From the NCBI GenBank assembly GCA_049515555.1, contig JBEKTY010000009.1, positions 1-64,000 of the forward strand: a DNA stretch of 64,000 nt, written 5' to 3'. The position numbers and the translations under genes were made by a program. The stretch comes from JBEKTY01 sp049515555 (GTDB lineage: Bacteria > Planctomycetota > Planctomycetia > Pirellulales > Thermoguttaceae). Shown here one piece after another: positions 36,031-44,667 of this stretch; within the stretch, counting starts at the first letter, position 1, and every line of letters begins with the position of its first letter. Under the pieces are notes generated by a model that was not told where the DNA came from, did not search any database, and saw nothing but the letters and a program-made list of their open reading frames with translations.

Positions 36031-39000
36031 GGGGGAACCGCGAGACATGCTTGGCCGCCAGTGGCATTATCTGATTCTAACCGCCTCCAACGAGGCCCAG
36101 GCGGCGGCGTACCGGGCGCAGCTTGAAGTGCGGCGGCGTCTGGGACTGCTCGCTCAGGCGCGAGAGGCGATTGTCGTGGCCGATCCCGGCGGCCGGCGCG
36201 TGGGAAGCGGCGGCAGCACGGTGTGCTGTTTGTTGGAGGTGCTCCAAAGAGAATGGAAGTGCCGCAATGAGGGACGCCTTGAGGATTATGGAGAGCCGAA
36301 GGCGTGGCGCGAAGTCTTTGCGCAATCGAGGATCCTCATCATGCATGCCGGCGGCGATTCCCGCCGCTTGCCGGCCTACGGGCCGTGTGGCAAGGTCTTT
36401 GTGCCAATGCCCGGCAGATCGGACAGCGCCCTGGGGATGACGCTCTTCGATCGACAGTTGCCGATTTACCTGGCCCTGCCGCCAACGCAGGAGGGAGAAG
36501 GGCAGGTCGTCATCACCGCCGGGGACGTGCTGCTCCGCTTCGACCCCGGGGAGGTGGGTTGGGCATCCGAGGGCGTGACGGGCTTGGGCTGCCTCGCTTC
36601 GCCGGAGCAGGCGAGCCGCCACGGAGTATACTGTCTCGGCGGAAACGGCCACGTGCGGCGGTTCTTGCAGAAACCCTCGCCGGCTGCCCAAGCCAATGAG
36701 CAGGCGATCAATGCGTATGGTCAATCCGTCCTGGATGTTGGTGTGTTTAGCCTGGACGCCGCTGCGGCCGTCCGCTTGCTGGAACTTTGCGACGCTCGCG
36801 CGGACGGCTCGGGCGGACTTGTCTGGAGTGGCCCGATGGGCGGCGCCATCGAGCGGTACGGCCTGGATTTCTACCGCGAGATTGGGTGTGCCTTCGGTAC
36901 GGAGACGGGGCCCGATGCCTATTTGGCCGCCGCACACTCCGGCGGCTCGCGGTGGGACGACGCCCTGTTGCGGCGAATCTTCGATTCCATGCACTCCATC
37001 TCTTTGCAGGCGCAGGTGCTCCGGCGCTGCGAGTTCCTGCACTTCGGCACCAGTCGGCAGATCATCGAGAGCGGTCAACAATTGCACCGCTCGGACGCAG
37101 GGTTTGCGTCGGCGTCGACCGCCGCTGTGTGCATCAACAATCGGCTCGATGAACAGGGCGCCGTCTCAGGCGGTGCATGCTGGATCGAAGGATGCGCGAT
37201 CCGCCAGGCAGTGACCTTGGCGGGAGAGAACTTGCTGGTCGGGGTCGACGTGGACGGCCCCTTGGAGCTTCCGCCGAGGGCGTGCCTCGATCTGCTTCCG
37301 GGCCGAAACCGCGCGGGGCAGCCGATCACCTTCATTCGCTGCTACGGAATTGACGATCCGCTGCCGAATCCATCCGGTGAGACGGGTACGCTCTGCGGCC
37401 AGCCGCTGAGTTGGTGGGCGGACCCGGCTAGCGGGGCGGGCGATGCCTTATGGGACGCTGCCGTCCGGCCGCACGACCGCAGCCTGTGGAACGCCCGGCT
37501 GTTTCCCGCGGAGGTCGGTCCAGACGTTTACCGCCGCTGGCTCTGGATGTTCGATCCCGTCAACGCCACGGCGGAGCAGTTGGACTCGTGGCGCAGGGCG
37601 GACCGCTACAGTCTCGAGGAAATGGCCGCGCTGGCCGATCAAGAGGCTTTCCATGACCGGCGGTTGCGGCTCCACGCCGATGCAATGCAAGGGTCGCTCT
37701 GCCGCTGGTTCCGTCACGAGAGCCGTTTTTCCGCGGCCGATCTGGCCCAGGTGCTCAGCATGCTGGAAAAAGGGGACAATCCCCATTTGTGCGAAGCACC
37801 CTCCGGGCCGCTGCGGCAAATGGGGACTGTCCCCTTTTTCCGGAAACCCGAGGCATGGTTGGCGGCGGTCTTGCAGGAGGCCCGGCGGCGCGAGGAGCCC
37901 CAGCCGGCGGAATCGGCCGAGGAGATGTTCAGTTTTGCCCGGACTATTCACACGCTCGGATCAGCGCTAGAGCAACTGCCGGGTGGGGCGGCAGCGGCTG
38001 GACCCTGGCTGGACCGGCTACGGGATGGTTTGGACCCCGAAATGCACGCTTGGCTGGCGGGGCACGGGCTGGAACTGAACGAAAAGCCGGATGCCGAGCA
38101 CTGGGCCGGCCGGGCCCGGTCGACGGCCTTCGCGTACCTGCGGCGGAAGATCGTCAGCAGCGGCCGCCGGGAAGACCGCGTGCCGCGCAACGCCCTGCGG
38201 AGCGACGAAATCGCTTGGGGCCGGGCCCCGGCGCGGCTCGACCTGACGGGCGGCTGGACCGACACCCCACCCTATGCCCTGGAGCACGGTGGGACGGTCC
38301 TCAACGCCGCGGTGCTGCTGAACGGGCAGCCGCCGGTGCAAGTGCATGCACGCGTCACGGCCGAGCCCATCATCCGCGTGCGTTCTATCGATCTGGGCAC
38401 GCACCTGGACATCCACGGCTGGGACGAGCTGTTCGATTACAGTTCCGCCGTGGGCGAGTTCTCGCTGGTCAAAGCGGCCCTGGTGATCTCAGGCTTTACG
38501 CCCCTCAGCGGCGGCTCGGAGCGGAACCGCCCCCTTCGCGATGTCCTTGCGAGCTTCGGCGGCGGCATCGAACTGACCACCCTGGCGGCGATCCCCAAAG
38601 GCAGCGGCCTGGGCACCTCGAGTATCATGGGCGCGGTGCTGATGGCCGTCATCCATCGCATGATGGGCCGCACGCTCACGCCGACCGAACTGTTCCACGC
38701 CGTGCTGCGTCTGGAGCAGGAGTTGACGACCGGCGGCGGTTGGCAGGACCAGATCGGTGGGGCGGTCGGCGGCCTTAAGCTCACCACGACCAAGCCGGGC
38801 CTGGTCCCCGAACCGACGATTCGCTACGTCCCGGCCGACGTGCTCGATCCGCGGCTCAACGCGGGCCGGACTTTGCTCTACTACACCGGCATGACGCGGC
38901 TGGCGAAGAACATCTTGCAGAACGTGGTGGGACGCTACCTCGACCGGGACCGGGAGGCGATGTCCGCACTCGCACAACTAGGCGCGCTGGCCGCACGGAT

Positions 39001-39313
39001 GGCCGAGGCCATGGGCCGCAAAGACCAGGCCGAGTTCGGCCAACTGATCGATACGGCCTGGCAACTCAACAAGCAGCTTGACCCGCACTCGACGACCGGC
39101 GAGATCGAAGCCCTGCTGACCCGGATACGTTCCCATATTCATGGCGCGAAACTCCTCGGGGCGGGCGGCGGGGGATTCTTGCTGATCGTCGCGAAGTCGC
39201 CGTCCGATGCGGCTTGCATTGCCCGTCTGTTCGAGGAATCGCCGCCCAATCCGCGGGCGCGGTTCTTCGAGTTTCAGGTCAGCGATACTGGGTTGGCGGT
39301 GAGTGTCTGCTGA
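36002..39313 (+). CDS. fkp: Bifunctional L-fucokinase / L-fucose-1-phosphate guanylyltransferase
   Basis: 1103 residues, FKP-like. The N-terminal half has pyrophosphorylase motifs (AIVVADPGGRRVGSGGST near 57, ILIMHAGGDSRRLPAYGPCGKVF near 113). The C-terminal half is a GHMP kinase: APARLDLTGGWTDTPPYALEHGG (near 742), AAIPKGSGLGTSSIMGAVL (near 862) and GAKLLGAGGGGFLLIV (near 1048). It converts L-fucose through fucose-1-phosphate to GDP-fucose for glycosyltransferases. It is about 150 residues longer than Bacteroides FKP, partly from a REP-like insertion at 37767-37839. Its stop lies under the last degenerate CRISPR repeat. Confidence 0.9.
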   Translation: MKASPVRELKGEPRDMLGRQWHYLILTASNEAQAAAYRAQLEVRRRLGLLAQAREAIVVADPGGRRVGSGGSTVCCLLEVLQREWKCRNEGRLEDYGEPKAWREVFAQSRILIMHAGGDSRRLPAYGPCGKVFVPMPGRSDSALGMTLFDRQLPIYLALPPTQEGEGQVVITAGDVLLRFDPGEVGWASEGVTGLGCLASPEQASRHGVYCLGGNGHVRRFLQKPSPAAQANEQAINAYGQSVLDVGVFSLDAAAAVRLLELCDARADGSGGLVWSGPMGGAIERYGLDFYREIGCAFGTETGPDAYLAAAHSGGSRWDDALLRRIFDSMHSISLQAQVLRRCEFLHFGTSRQIIESGQQLHRSDAGFASASTAAVCINNRLDEQGAVSGGACWIEGCAIRQAVTLAGENLLVGVDVDGPLELPPRACLDLLPGRNRAGQPITFIRCYGIDDPLPNPSGETGTLCGQPLSWWADPASGAGDALWDAAVRPHDRSLWNARLFPAEVGPDVYRRWLWMFDPVNATAEQLDSWRRADRYSLEEMAALADQEAFHDRRLRLHADAMQGSLCRWFRHESRFSAADLAQVLSMLEKGDNPHLCEAPSGPLRQMGTVPFFRKPEAWLAAVLQEARRREEPQPAESAEEMFSFARTIHTLGSALEQLPGGAAAAGPWLDRLRDGLDPEMHAWLAGHGLELNEKPDAEHWAGRARSTAFAYLRRKIVSSGRREDRVPRNALRSDEIAWGRAPARLDLTGGWTDTPPYALEHGGTVLNAAVLLNGQPPVQVHARVTAEPIIRVRSIDLGTHLDIHGWDELFDYSSAVGEFSLVKAALVISGFTPLSGGSERNRPLRDVLASFGGGIELTTLAAIPKGSGLGTSSIMGAVLMAVIHRMMGRTLTPTELFHAVLRLEQELTTGGGWQDQIGGAVGGLKLTTTKPGLVPEPTIRYVPADVLDPRLNAGRTLLYYTGMTRLAKNILQNVVGRYLDRDREAMSALAQLGALAARMAEAMGRKDQAEFGQLIDTAWQLNKQLDPHSTTGEIEALLTRIRSHIHGAKLLGAGGGGFLLIVAKSPSDAACIARLFEESPPNPRARFFEFQVSDTGLAVSVC
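37767..37839. repeat. In-frame REP-like palindrome inside fkp
   Basis: Arms of 23 bases (37767-37789 and 37817-37839, one mismatch) with cores GGGGACAATCCCCATTTG and CAAATGGGGACTGTCCCC. The whole repeat is translated as part of the linker between the two FKP domains (KGDNPHLCEAPSGPLRQMGT), so it was tolerated in frame. Confidence 0.65.
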
Positions 39314-39472
39314 CCATTTTCGGTGCTACAACGGGAGAAGACTTGACGGTCCGCCGCACTTTTCCAGGCGTCAGCCGTCCCAAGACCGTTCCAGGCGTTG
39401 CAACTCGCGTTGGTATAAAAGCCAATATGACCGATTGTGCCAACAGTCCCAGACCGCTTTAGGTGCTGCAAC
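39297..39472 (-). CRISPR. Decayed type V-B CRISPR array remnant (three degenerate repeats)
   Basis: Three copies of a 36-base unit at 39437-39472, 39369-39404 and 39297-39332, separated by 32 and 36 bases. On the minus strand they share a 5' part of form GTTG(C/T)A(G/A)C(A/G)CC, most differences being transitions. Only the cas12b-proximal copy keeps the 3' end GGGACTGTTGGCAC, whose TTGGCAC resembles the GTGGCAC and TTAGCAC ends I recall for Alicyclobacillus and Bacillus hisashii Cas12b repeats. The distal copy overlaps the fkp stop codon. Spacing and position downstream of cas12b support an array; the low identity argues that it has decayed. Confidence 0.5.
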
Positions 39473-39689
39473 CAAGAGGCCATGAAATCCGTTGCGCCGG
39501 AACCCAGTTACCGTACGGGATGCAGGAGGTTAGCCCATCCCGCCGGCTGATCCCCCGACAGCGAATGCCAACTGGGCGCAAGCCGATGCGCGAATGATCT
39601 TCAAACACCGTCACGGATCTTCTGATACCTACTCGTCGCCCCCCACGGGGGTTGAACCATTCCCCGAGTTATCACACAGGCCAAAGCGA

Positions 39690-39772
39690 ACTGGAACTGC
39701 TCCGAGGGTTAGCCAACCAGTGCATAATTGGCTGCGGCACTTCCCACGGCAAAGCGAAGCCCTGTAGACTTC
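39690..39772 (-). ncRNA. Candidate tracrRNA of the Cas12b locus
   Basis: About 35 bases downstream of the cas12b stop, on the same strand. It opens GTCTACAGGG (RNA 5' side at 39769) and reaches GTGCCGCAG at 39740-39732, matching the order and spacing of the Alicyclobacillus tracrRNA as I recall it (GTCTAGAGG, 28 bases from its start to GTGCC; 29 here). AAGTGCCGCAG is 10/11 identical to AAGTGCTGCAG of the B. hisashii scaffold. GTGCCG-CAG can pair with the CTG-U-TTGGCAC end of the best repeat over 9 bp with one bulge. A stem-loop follows (AGCCAA...TTGGCT, 39711-39733). A G/C-run hairpin at 39639-39651 may end it. Confidence 0.5.
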
Positions 39773-39803
39773 ATAAGTAGTGTACCCCGAGCCGTCGCCG
39801 CGG

Positions 39804-42800
39804 TCAATCCGTTCGCGGGTTCAGGCCAAGCGCCTGGACGATCTTCCGGCGTAGTCGCTCCCAGAAGACCTTGCCGTCGTACCAGCGGTCAGCCCGCAGT
39901 ACTAGCCCGGACGGGTCTCGGAAGAAGACCTGCTTCTGCTGGTCACGCTCAAAATCATCCGTTTCCGTCACCTCCGTCAGTTCGAAGGCGAGTTCATCGA
40001 GCCCTGCTTCTTCGTCGACTGGTTGTCCCCCGCCCATCACCTTCTTCCAACTGGCCTTCGTGACGGCTTCCAGCACATACCCGTCACCGTCCTCCGCAAG
40101 TGTCAGCCGCCCGTAGCCCTCGCCGCCGACAAGGCTCGCCAGTGCGCCACGTAGTCGAACGCCCTCGCCATCCGGATACCAATAGTCACGATTCTCTTGC
40201 CTGACAGGTATCGCGCTCAGGCGGTAGGCGTCGCCGTGCCGGGTCCAGAAGCGGCGTTGTAGATTCTGGGCCGCGTTCAGGTCGACTTGGATCACGACGG
40301 CGCTGCCATCCTTCGCCACCGTCGTCAGGTCTTCCCCGCTCTCCCAGGGAATCCTCGCGCCCGGACGGAGCTGCTGGGCGTCGACTTCACACTCCTCAGC
40401 CAGCGCCTGCAACTGCCGCTGAAAACCCTCGGACTTGACTTCCTCGGCACAGAGAACGTGCGTGCGGCACCCGGCGGCCGCAGTTCGGGCGTGGAAGCGG
40501 CTGCTGAATGCAGCGCCGGTTGTGGTCACGAGGATGCCGTAGATTTCGGCGTGCATCTTCGTTTCAGCAAGGATGCGGCGATGGCACCACCGCATCAATT
40601 GGGAGTTCTCCCGCCGTGGCCGATCCGCGCGGACGCGATATTGCGATAAGTCCTCGAAGAGGATCAATCGGCACGCTTCGTGGCGATGCTGCCAGCCTCT
40701 CCTTTCATCGGGGACGTGCCCGCGCGCCGCCTGTACGATCAGGTCGCAGCCCGCCTTCACCCGGTCCTCCTTGAGTTTCCGGACATGCTCCAGCAGCCTC
40801 GCCGCGAACGTGCCGCGTTTTTGCCGATCCTGACGATTGATCGCTCCATACGCCCTTCCTCGCAACGTCCATCCGATGAGCAGGCGTCGCACGGCCTCAA
40901 GATAGTCGATCGCCCAGTCGGACTTGCCGCCTTGGTAGCCGCGGCGCTGTTGCCGATGTGCCGCGCCGTCAGTTCGTCTGCGGGTCTCTTTGCGCCAGCG
41001 GGCCAGATACTCTCCCAGGATCCGCTCCGCCTCCCGATGTTGCTTCGTGACCTCGGTTTGCCACTCGGCTGGTGGGCAGGCGATCAGTTCCTTGAGGCGG
41101 TCGATGGCGAGGAGATCGAGCCCAGCCCCACAACTGTGCACCCGTTCCTTCTTAAGGGCGGCATCCAAATCTTCCAGCGCCGCCCGACGGTCCTCCGGCG
41201 TTTCCTTTACCGATAGGCGAAGAATGCCTCTGAGACAGTCCATCCCGCGGCGTAATGCCCGCAACTCAGCATGCACCGCTCTCCGCGCGGCCAGCACCCG
41301 GCGATGCGGCATCTCTCCCGGCAGCGGCAAGAGGAATGACCGCTCATGTCGCGCCCATAGGTCACGGTCCTTGTCCGCAGAGAACACCATGCCGGTTGTC
41401 GGTCGCCCCTGGACCAGTTCAAACACGGAGCATGAGGCAAAAGTCCGCACCCCAAGATGGACCGACAGAACCCGCAAGCCCGGCGCGAGCGCATCTGCGT
41501 GCATGCTCTTCGTTGCCAGTCCGCTTTGGAAGTGGCGGACGACGGCAGGAAAGGTGAGGCGGCCTCGACTGTCCAGCCAATCGGGCGGTGCTTGGGAGTC
41601 CACTCCCAAGACGAGCTTGAACCAGACCCGCCCCACCTTGCCCTCTTGAAGCTCGTCGAGGCTGCGGTTCTCCAGGTGCCGTCGATCGAAGAGAATTGCC
41701 GCGCCACGCAGCTCCGCAGCGTAGTCTTGGTGCGATGAACGGAACAGCAGTCGCCCCGTATCGCATTTCTGGTCTTCCAACCGCGGGGATTCCAACTGGC
41801 CGGACGGCGCAAGCCGGATCGTGAATTTGTTTTCGGCCAGGGACTCGCCATCTTCGACGAGAAGCGGCAGTCCGAGCGCAAGCGTGCCATCTTCGATGCC
41901 AATGGCATAGGTGCGGAGATTGTGACCGCCCAGCGCTTCATAGCCGAGCCATTGCGGATGGAGGATGGGATCGGGAGGGGTGTAAATCGCACCATTCTTC
42001 TTCTTGTCGAGCAACCGCTCCAGGGCGTTGCAGCCGACCAAGGCTGGAAGCGGATTGTCGTTCTTCCACAGATGTTCGCGCCCCTCGGCGCCTAACCAAC
42101 GGAACAGGTCTGAGTCGCCGAATCGCCCAAAAAGCCGGGCCCGCAATTCGGCCAGTGACTTCGTACGGGAGGCCTCCGACATGCCAGCAGTTCCGCGCCA
42201 AAGCTGGCGCACCTGGTCCCAGGCGCGAACGGCGCGGACACCGATTCGGAATGGACGCGCGTCGTCGGCCAGGCCGGTCCGTTTCAGCTCCTCATGGCGC
42301 TCCGCTTCGTACCGGCGAAGCTCACGGACGGACGGCGCGAGTGGCACCAGCGATGCTCGCTGTCGTTCCAAGTGCTCAGCGACCCGACGATACTCGGCGG
42401 CTGCACGGTGGTTCCAACTCTCCCACGAGAGGAGATGTCCCGCTGCTAGAGCAAAAGCCAAACGGTCCCACGGGGTCAGCCCCGACTCCTTGCCAGCTAA
42501 CACGGACGCAATCGGCGGTTGCACCAGGGGCAGGAGTCCCAGGTCCCGCTTCAATCGCCGGATGAGCGATGGCACCGCCCGGGTCTCCCGGCGCTTCTTA
42601 TCTTGGTCCCTCAAGAACGCATCCTGCCACGGATCGGAAGCCCGCAGTCTCCTGACCCAGGCAGGAACGCCGCCCGAAGCATACTGAAGTCGCTGGGCTT
42701 CCTCGGAACTCAACCATTGGACCGATTCGCCCACCCATCCCTCCGAGTTCGCCTGCATCTTCCCTACCCACGCGGGCAGCGGATCCAAGACTTTCTCAAA

Positions 42801-43214
42801 CACGCTCAAGAATCCTCGACTGCGCGGATCCATCAGCGGGCCGACGAACGCGCCAGCGGCCTGGGCGGTTGCCGATAGTGGTTTACCTTCGGAGTCGAGA
42901 ACCACGGACGGCACGATCGCCTCGTACAGTTGCCGCAGCGCGGCAAGGATTTCCTCGTCCGTTGCCACGCCCGGCCTGCCGTTGGCAGTTTGCACTTTGC
43001 GGGCAAGTGTAATCGCGGCCTCAGCAACTTTTCCCGCAGGGACGATGCCTTCCGTGGTGGAGTACTCGCGCCCGCGACACAGCAGCAGCACCTCCTCAAT
43101 TTTGGCCAAGGCTTGGTTGACGGCAGAGTGCGTCAGCCACAGGCTTTCCCGTAGCCTTCTGCCGTCCTCGCCGCGCGGGAGGATCATTTTAAGCTTGATC
43201 GAACGAACTGCCAT
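39804..43214 (-). CDS. cas12b: Cas12b (C2c1) with RuvC-I Asp replaced by His
   Basis: 1136 residues, full length for the family, with SD AGGAGG ideally placed. It begins MAVRSIKLKMILP like AacCas12b (MAVKSIKVKL). RuvC-I reads GLRVLSVHLGVRT where known enzymes have S(V/I)DLG: the catalytic Asp is His586 (codon CAT; bases 41457-41459). RuvC-II LILFEDLSQY keeps Glu854, RuvC-III VDLNAAQNLQRRFW keeps Asp978, and SSRFHART and the bridge/Nuc surroundings are normal. Family members are crRNA/tracrRNA-guided DNA nucleases; loss of the first RuvC Asp should abolish cleavage while leaving guided binding. A tracrRNA-like gene and array remnant lie downstream; no adaptation genes are visible. A sequencing error remains the main alternative. 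Confidence 0.95.
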   Translation of the reverse strand: MAVRSIKLKMILPRGEDGRRLRESLWLTHSAVNQALAKIEEVLLLCRGREYSTTEGIVPAGKVAEAAITLARKVQTANGRPGVATDEEILAALRQLYEAIVPSVVLDSEGKPLSATAQAAGAFVGPLMDPRSRGFLSVFEKVLDPLPAWVGKMQANSEGWVGESVQWLSSEEAQRLQYASGGVPAWVRRLRASDPWQDAFLRDQDKKRRETRAVPSLIRRLKRDLGLLPLVQPPIASVLAGKESGLTPWDRLAFALAAGHLLSWESWNHRAAAEYRRVAEHLERQRASLVPLAPSVRELRRYEAERHEELKRTGLADDARPFRIGVRAVRAWDQVRQLWRGTAGMSEASRTKSLAELRARLFGRFGDSDLFRWLGAEGREHLWKNDNPLPALVGCNALERLLDKKKNGAIYTPPDPILHPQWLGYEALGGHNLRTYAIGIEDGTLALGLPLLVEDGESLAENKFTIRLAPSGQLESPRLEDQKCDTGRLLFRSSHQDYAAELRGAAILFDRRHLENRSLDELQEGKVGRVWFKLVLGVDSQAPPDWLDSRGRLTFPAVVRHFQSGLATKSMHADALAPGLRVLSVHLGVRTFASCSVFELVQGRPTTGMVFSADKDRDLWARHERSFLLPLPGEMPHRRVLAARRAVHAELRALRRGMDCLRGILRLSVKETPEDRRAALEDLDAALKKERVHSCGAGLDLLAIDRLKELIACPPAEWQTEVTKQHREAERILGEYLARWRKETRRRTDGAAHRQQRRGYQGGKSDWAIDYLEAVRRLLIGWTLRGRAYGAINRQDRQKRGTFAARLLEHVRKLKEDRVKAGCDLIVQAARGHVPDERRGWQHRHEACRLILFEDLSQYRVRADRPRRENSQLMRWCHRRILAETKMHAEIYGILVTTTGAAFSSRFHARTAAAGCRTHVLCAEEVKSEGFQRQLQALAEECEVDAQQLRPGARIPWESGEDLTTVAKDGSAVVIQVDLNAAQNLQRRFWTRHGDAYRLSAIPVRQENRDYWYPDGEGVRLRGALASLVGGEGYGRLTLAEDGDGYVLEAVTKASWKKVMGGGQPVDEEAGLDELAFELTEVTETDDFERDQQKQVFFRDPSGLVLRADRWYDGKVFWERLRRKIVQALGLNPRTD

Positions 43215-43220
43215 TCCGAT

Positions 43221-43256
43221 CCTCCTGGAAACCTATACTCGCCCGCCTCTTGTCAA
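43221..43256 (-). promoter_or_regulatory. cas12b ribosome binding site and possible promoter
   Basis: Read on the minus strand, AGGAGG (43226-43221) precedes the cas12b ATG by six bases. TTGACA (43256-43251) lies about 36 bases upstream of the start, followed by a weak TATAGG/TAGGTT at 13-15 bases spacing. The SD is certain; the promoter is a guess with short spacing. Confidence 0.45.
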
Positions 43257-43377
43257 CCGCAGTTGTCCATCGTGGCGTCGGTCGGGGCGGATTGCTGGCC
43301 GAGCCGGACTGTCGCCAGCGGCGTACTACCGTCCAGCACCGTGTAGGGGCGTTGGAGGCGTAAGTGCTGTCGGGTAC

Positions 43378-43593
43378 TCAAGTGGCGTACACCCCATAAA
43401 GCTTGTTGGGCACCAGCCCGTCGAAGGTCCAGGTGGCCGTGTTTTGGCCCGTGCCCGCCGGGGCGTAGTGGCAGTCGCCTTGATAATAGCCCGCACCGGA
43501 CCAGCCCCGCCACGCGCCGCTCGTTTCCGCATAGGCCGCGTCGCCGTCATCGATCACGGCCGGCGGCACGGCCGACGGAATCACCTCGACCAT
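43378..43593 (-). pseudogene. Golvesin/FN3-like domain fragment
   Basis: A minus-strand frame encodes VIDDGDAAYAETSGAWRGWSG, then GYYQGDCHYAPAGTGQNTATW and DGLVPNKLYGVYAT. This is the repeat-type extracellular beta domain (golvesin-like) often found at the C-termini of large planctomycete surface proteins. Only about 70 residues remain and it lacks a proper start. It is a remnant of a larger gene whose other parts are gone. Confidence 0.6.
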
Positions 43594-43599
43594 CCTCGC

Positions 43600-43789
43600 C
43601 CGCCACGGTCTGGGACACGTCGATCATGGGTACGACGGTCTCGAACCACCGTGGTGGCGCGGCGCCCGGTGTAGTAATCACCGCGTCAAACCCCGCCTCG
43701 CGCAGTGCCTCGACGTGACAAAAAGCCAGCTTGATGCCGCCGGCAATCTCCGTTGCGGGCCATGACAGGTAGATAATCCTCGCAGTCAT
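43600..43789 (-). pseudogene. Glycosyltransferase N-terminal fragment
   Basis: From the ATG at 43789 the frame reads MTARIIYLSWPATEIAGGIKLAFCHVEALREAGFDAVITT, the opening of a GT4-like glycosyltransferase. Around residue 55 it turns into unrelated sequence that runs into the golvesin-like fragment in another frame. Two gene ends have thus been joined by deletion. It lies directly upstream of cas12b on the same strand. Confidence 0.6.
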
Positions 43790-44025
43790 AGCCTGTTTTT
43801 CACCTCCGAAAGTCCGTGATCAAACTTCCTCACTGGCGTGCAGTTCCACAGCGAACGCTTCTTTATGACATGCCGCCCAGCAACCTGCAAGCCCACTGCC
43901 CACTGTGGTGCCACGAACATGCGGGTTATCCCCTGCCGACTGATGTCCAAAGAGCGATCAAGAACCGAGGGCGGCAAGAAGCGGATTCCTGACCACCCGC
44001 AGAAACAAGAAGAAGGAACCTTACG

Positions 44026-44667
44026 ATGGCCGACAACTACCTCCAATTCTCAGAATGTCTGGACAACCTGACAGCCAAGGAATCCCAGTGGCTTGCGGAG
44101 CAGCTTGCCGAGGTCCCAGACACGGGCTGTCCGGCGTTCCTGCTGGACTATGAGGACCGTGAGCCCGACGATATGGATTGCGGGTTCCAGCACGAGTTTG
44201 AGGGGACTGGGAAGCATCGGTCCCTTTGGCTCTCGGCCGAGGAACGTGGCGACGTGGAGCGTGTTGCTCATCTGGTTCGGAAATTTCTCAAGCGGTTCCG
44301 CCCGAACGAGTTCTGGTCGCTGACTTATGCCACCACTTGCTCGAAGTTGCGGATCGGCGAATTCGGCGGCGGGGCGGTGTTCGTCACGGCGGACGAGATC
44401 CAAAGGCAAAGCGCCCATGGCTTCGTGGAGGACCGCACGCGGTCGTTCCAACGTCACGGGGATTTTGCCCGGCTGGTCGAAAAGGCCAAGACGCTGGGGA
44501 TCGTGTCCGAAGACCTCGACGACGCCGTACATGATGCGGCCAGCGTCCCGGCCTCGGAAATCAACAACGGCAGTCTGGATGAGCAGATTGCCTTCCTCGT
44601 GGAGCAGTTGGGCCCGGAGGAGACCGCACAGATCATTGATGGCGTTGGGGGGAAGACGGCATCGTAG
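44026..44667 (+). CDS. Hypothetical acidic protein, 213 aa
   Basis: Good start with AGAAGGAA upstream. A soluble acidic protein with LTAKESQWLAEQLAEVPDTG at the start, a GDVERVAHLVRKFLKRFRPNEFWSLTYATTCSKLRIGEFGGGAVFVTADEI core (about 75-125) and a helical C-terminus (SLDEQIAFLVEQLGPEETAQII). The central part looks like a compact alpha/beta domain seen in phage- or plasmid-borne proteins, but I cannot name it. It is the only confident plus-strand gene of the mobile element. No membrane segment or signal peptide. Confidence 0.7.
   Translation: MADNYLQFSECLDNLTAKESQWLAEQLAEVPDTGCPAFLLDYEDREPDDMDCGFQHEFEGTGKHRSLWLSAEERGDVERVAHLVRKFLKRFRPNEFWSLTYATTCSKLRIGEFGGGAVFVTADEIQRQSAHGFVEDRTRSFQRHGDFARLVEKAKTLGIVSEDLDDAVHDAASVPASEINNGSLDEQIAFLVEQLGPEETAQIIDGVGGKTAS

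Noticed and set aside
39690..39780. tracrRNA on the plus strand, because GGCACTTCCCACGGCAAAGC resembles the Alicyclobacillus tracrRNA core
   Set aside because: The match needs gaps, the hairpin of that core does not form here, and the minus strand gives a gap-poor match in order plus base pairing with the repeat.
40470..40500. Second catalytic-looking change, His in SSRFHART of Cas12b
   Set aside because: B. hisashii Cas12b, as I recall its sequence, also has SSRFHAKT, so His is a normal variant at this position.
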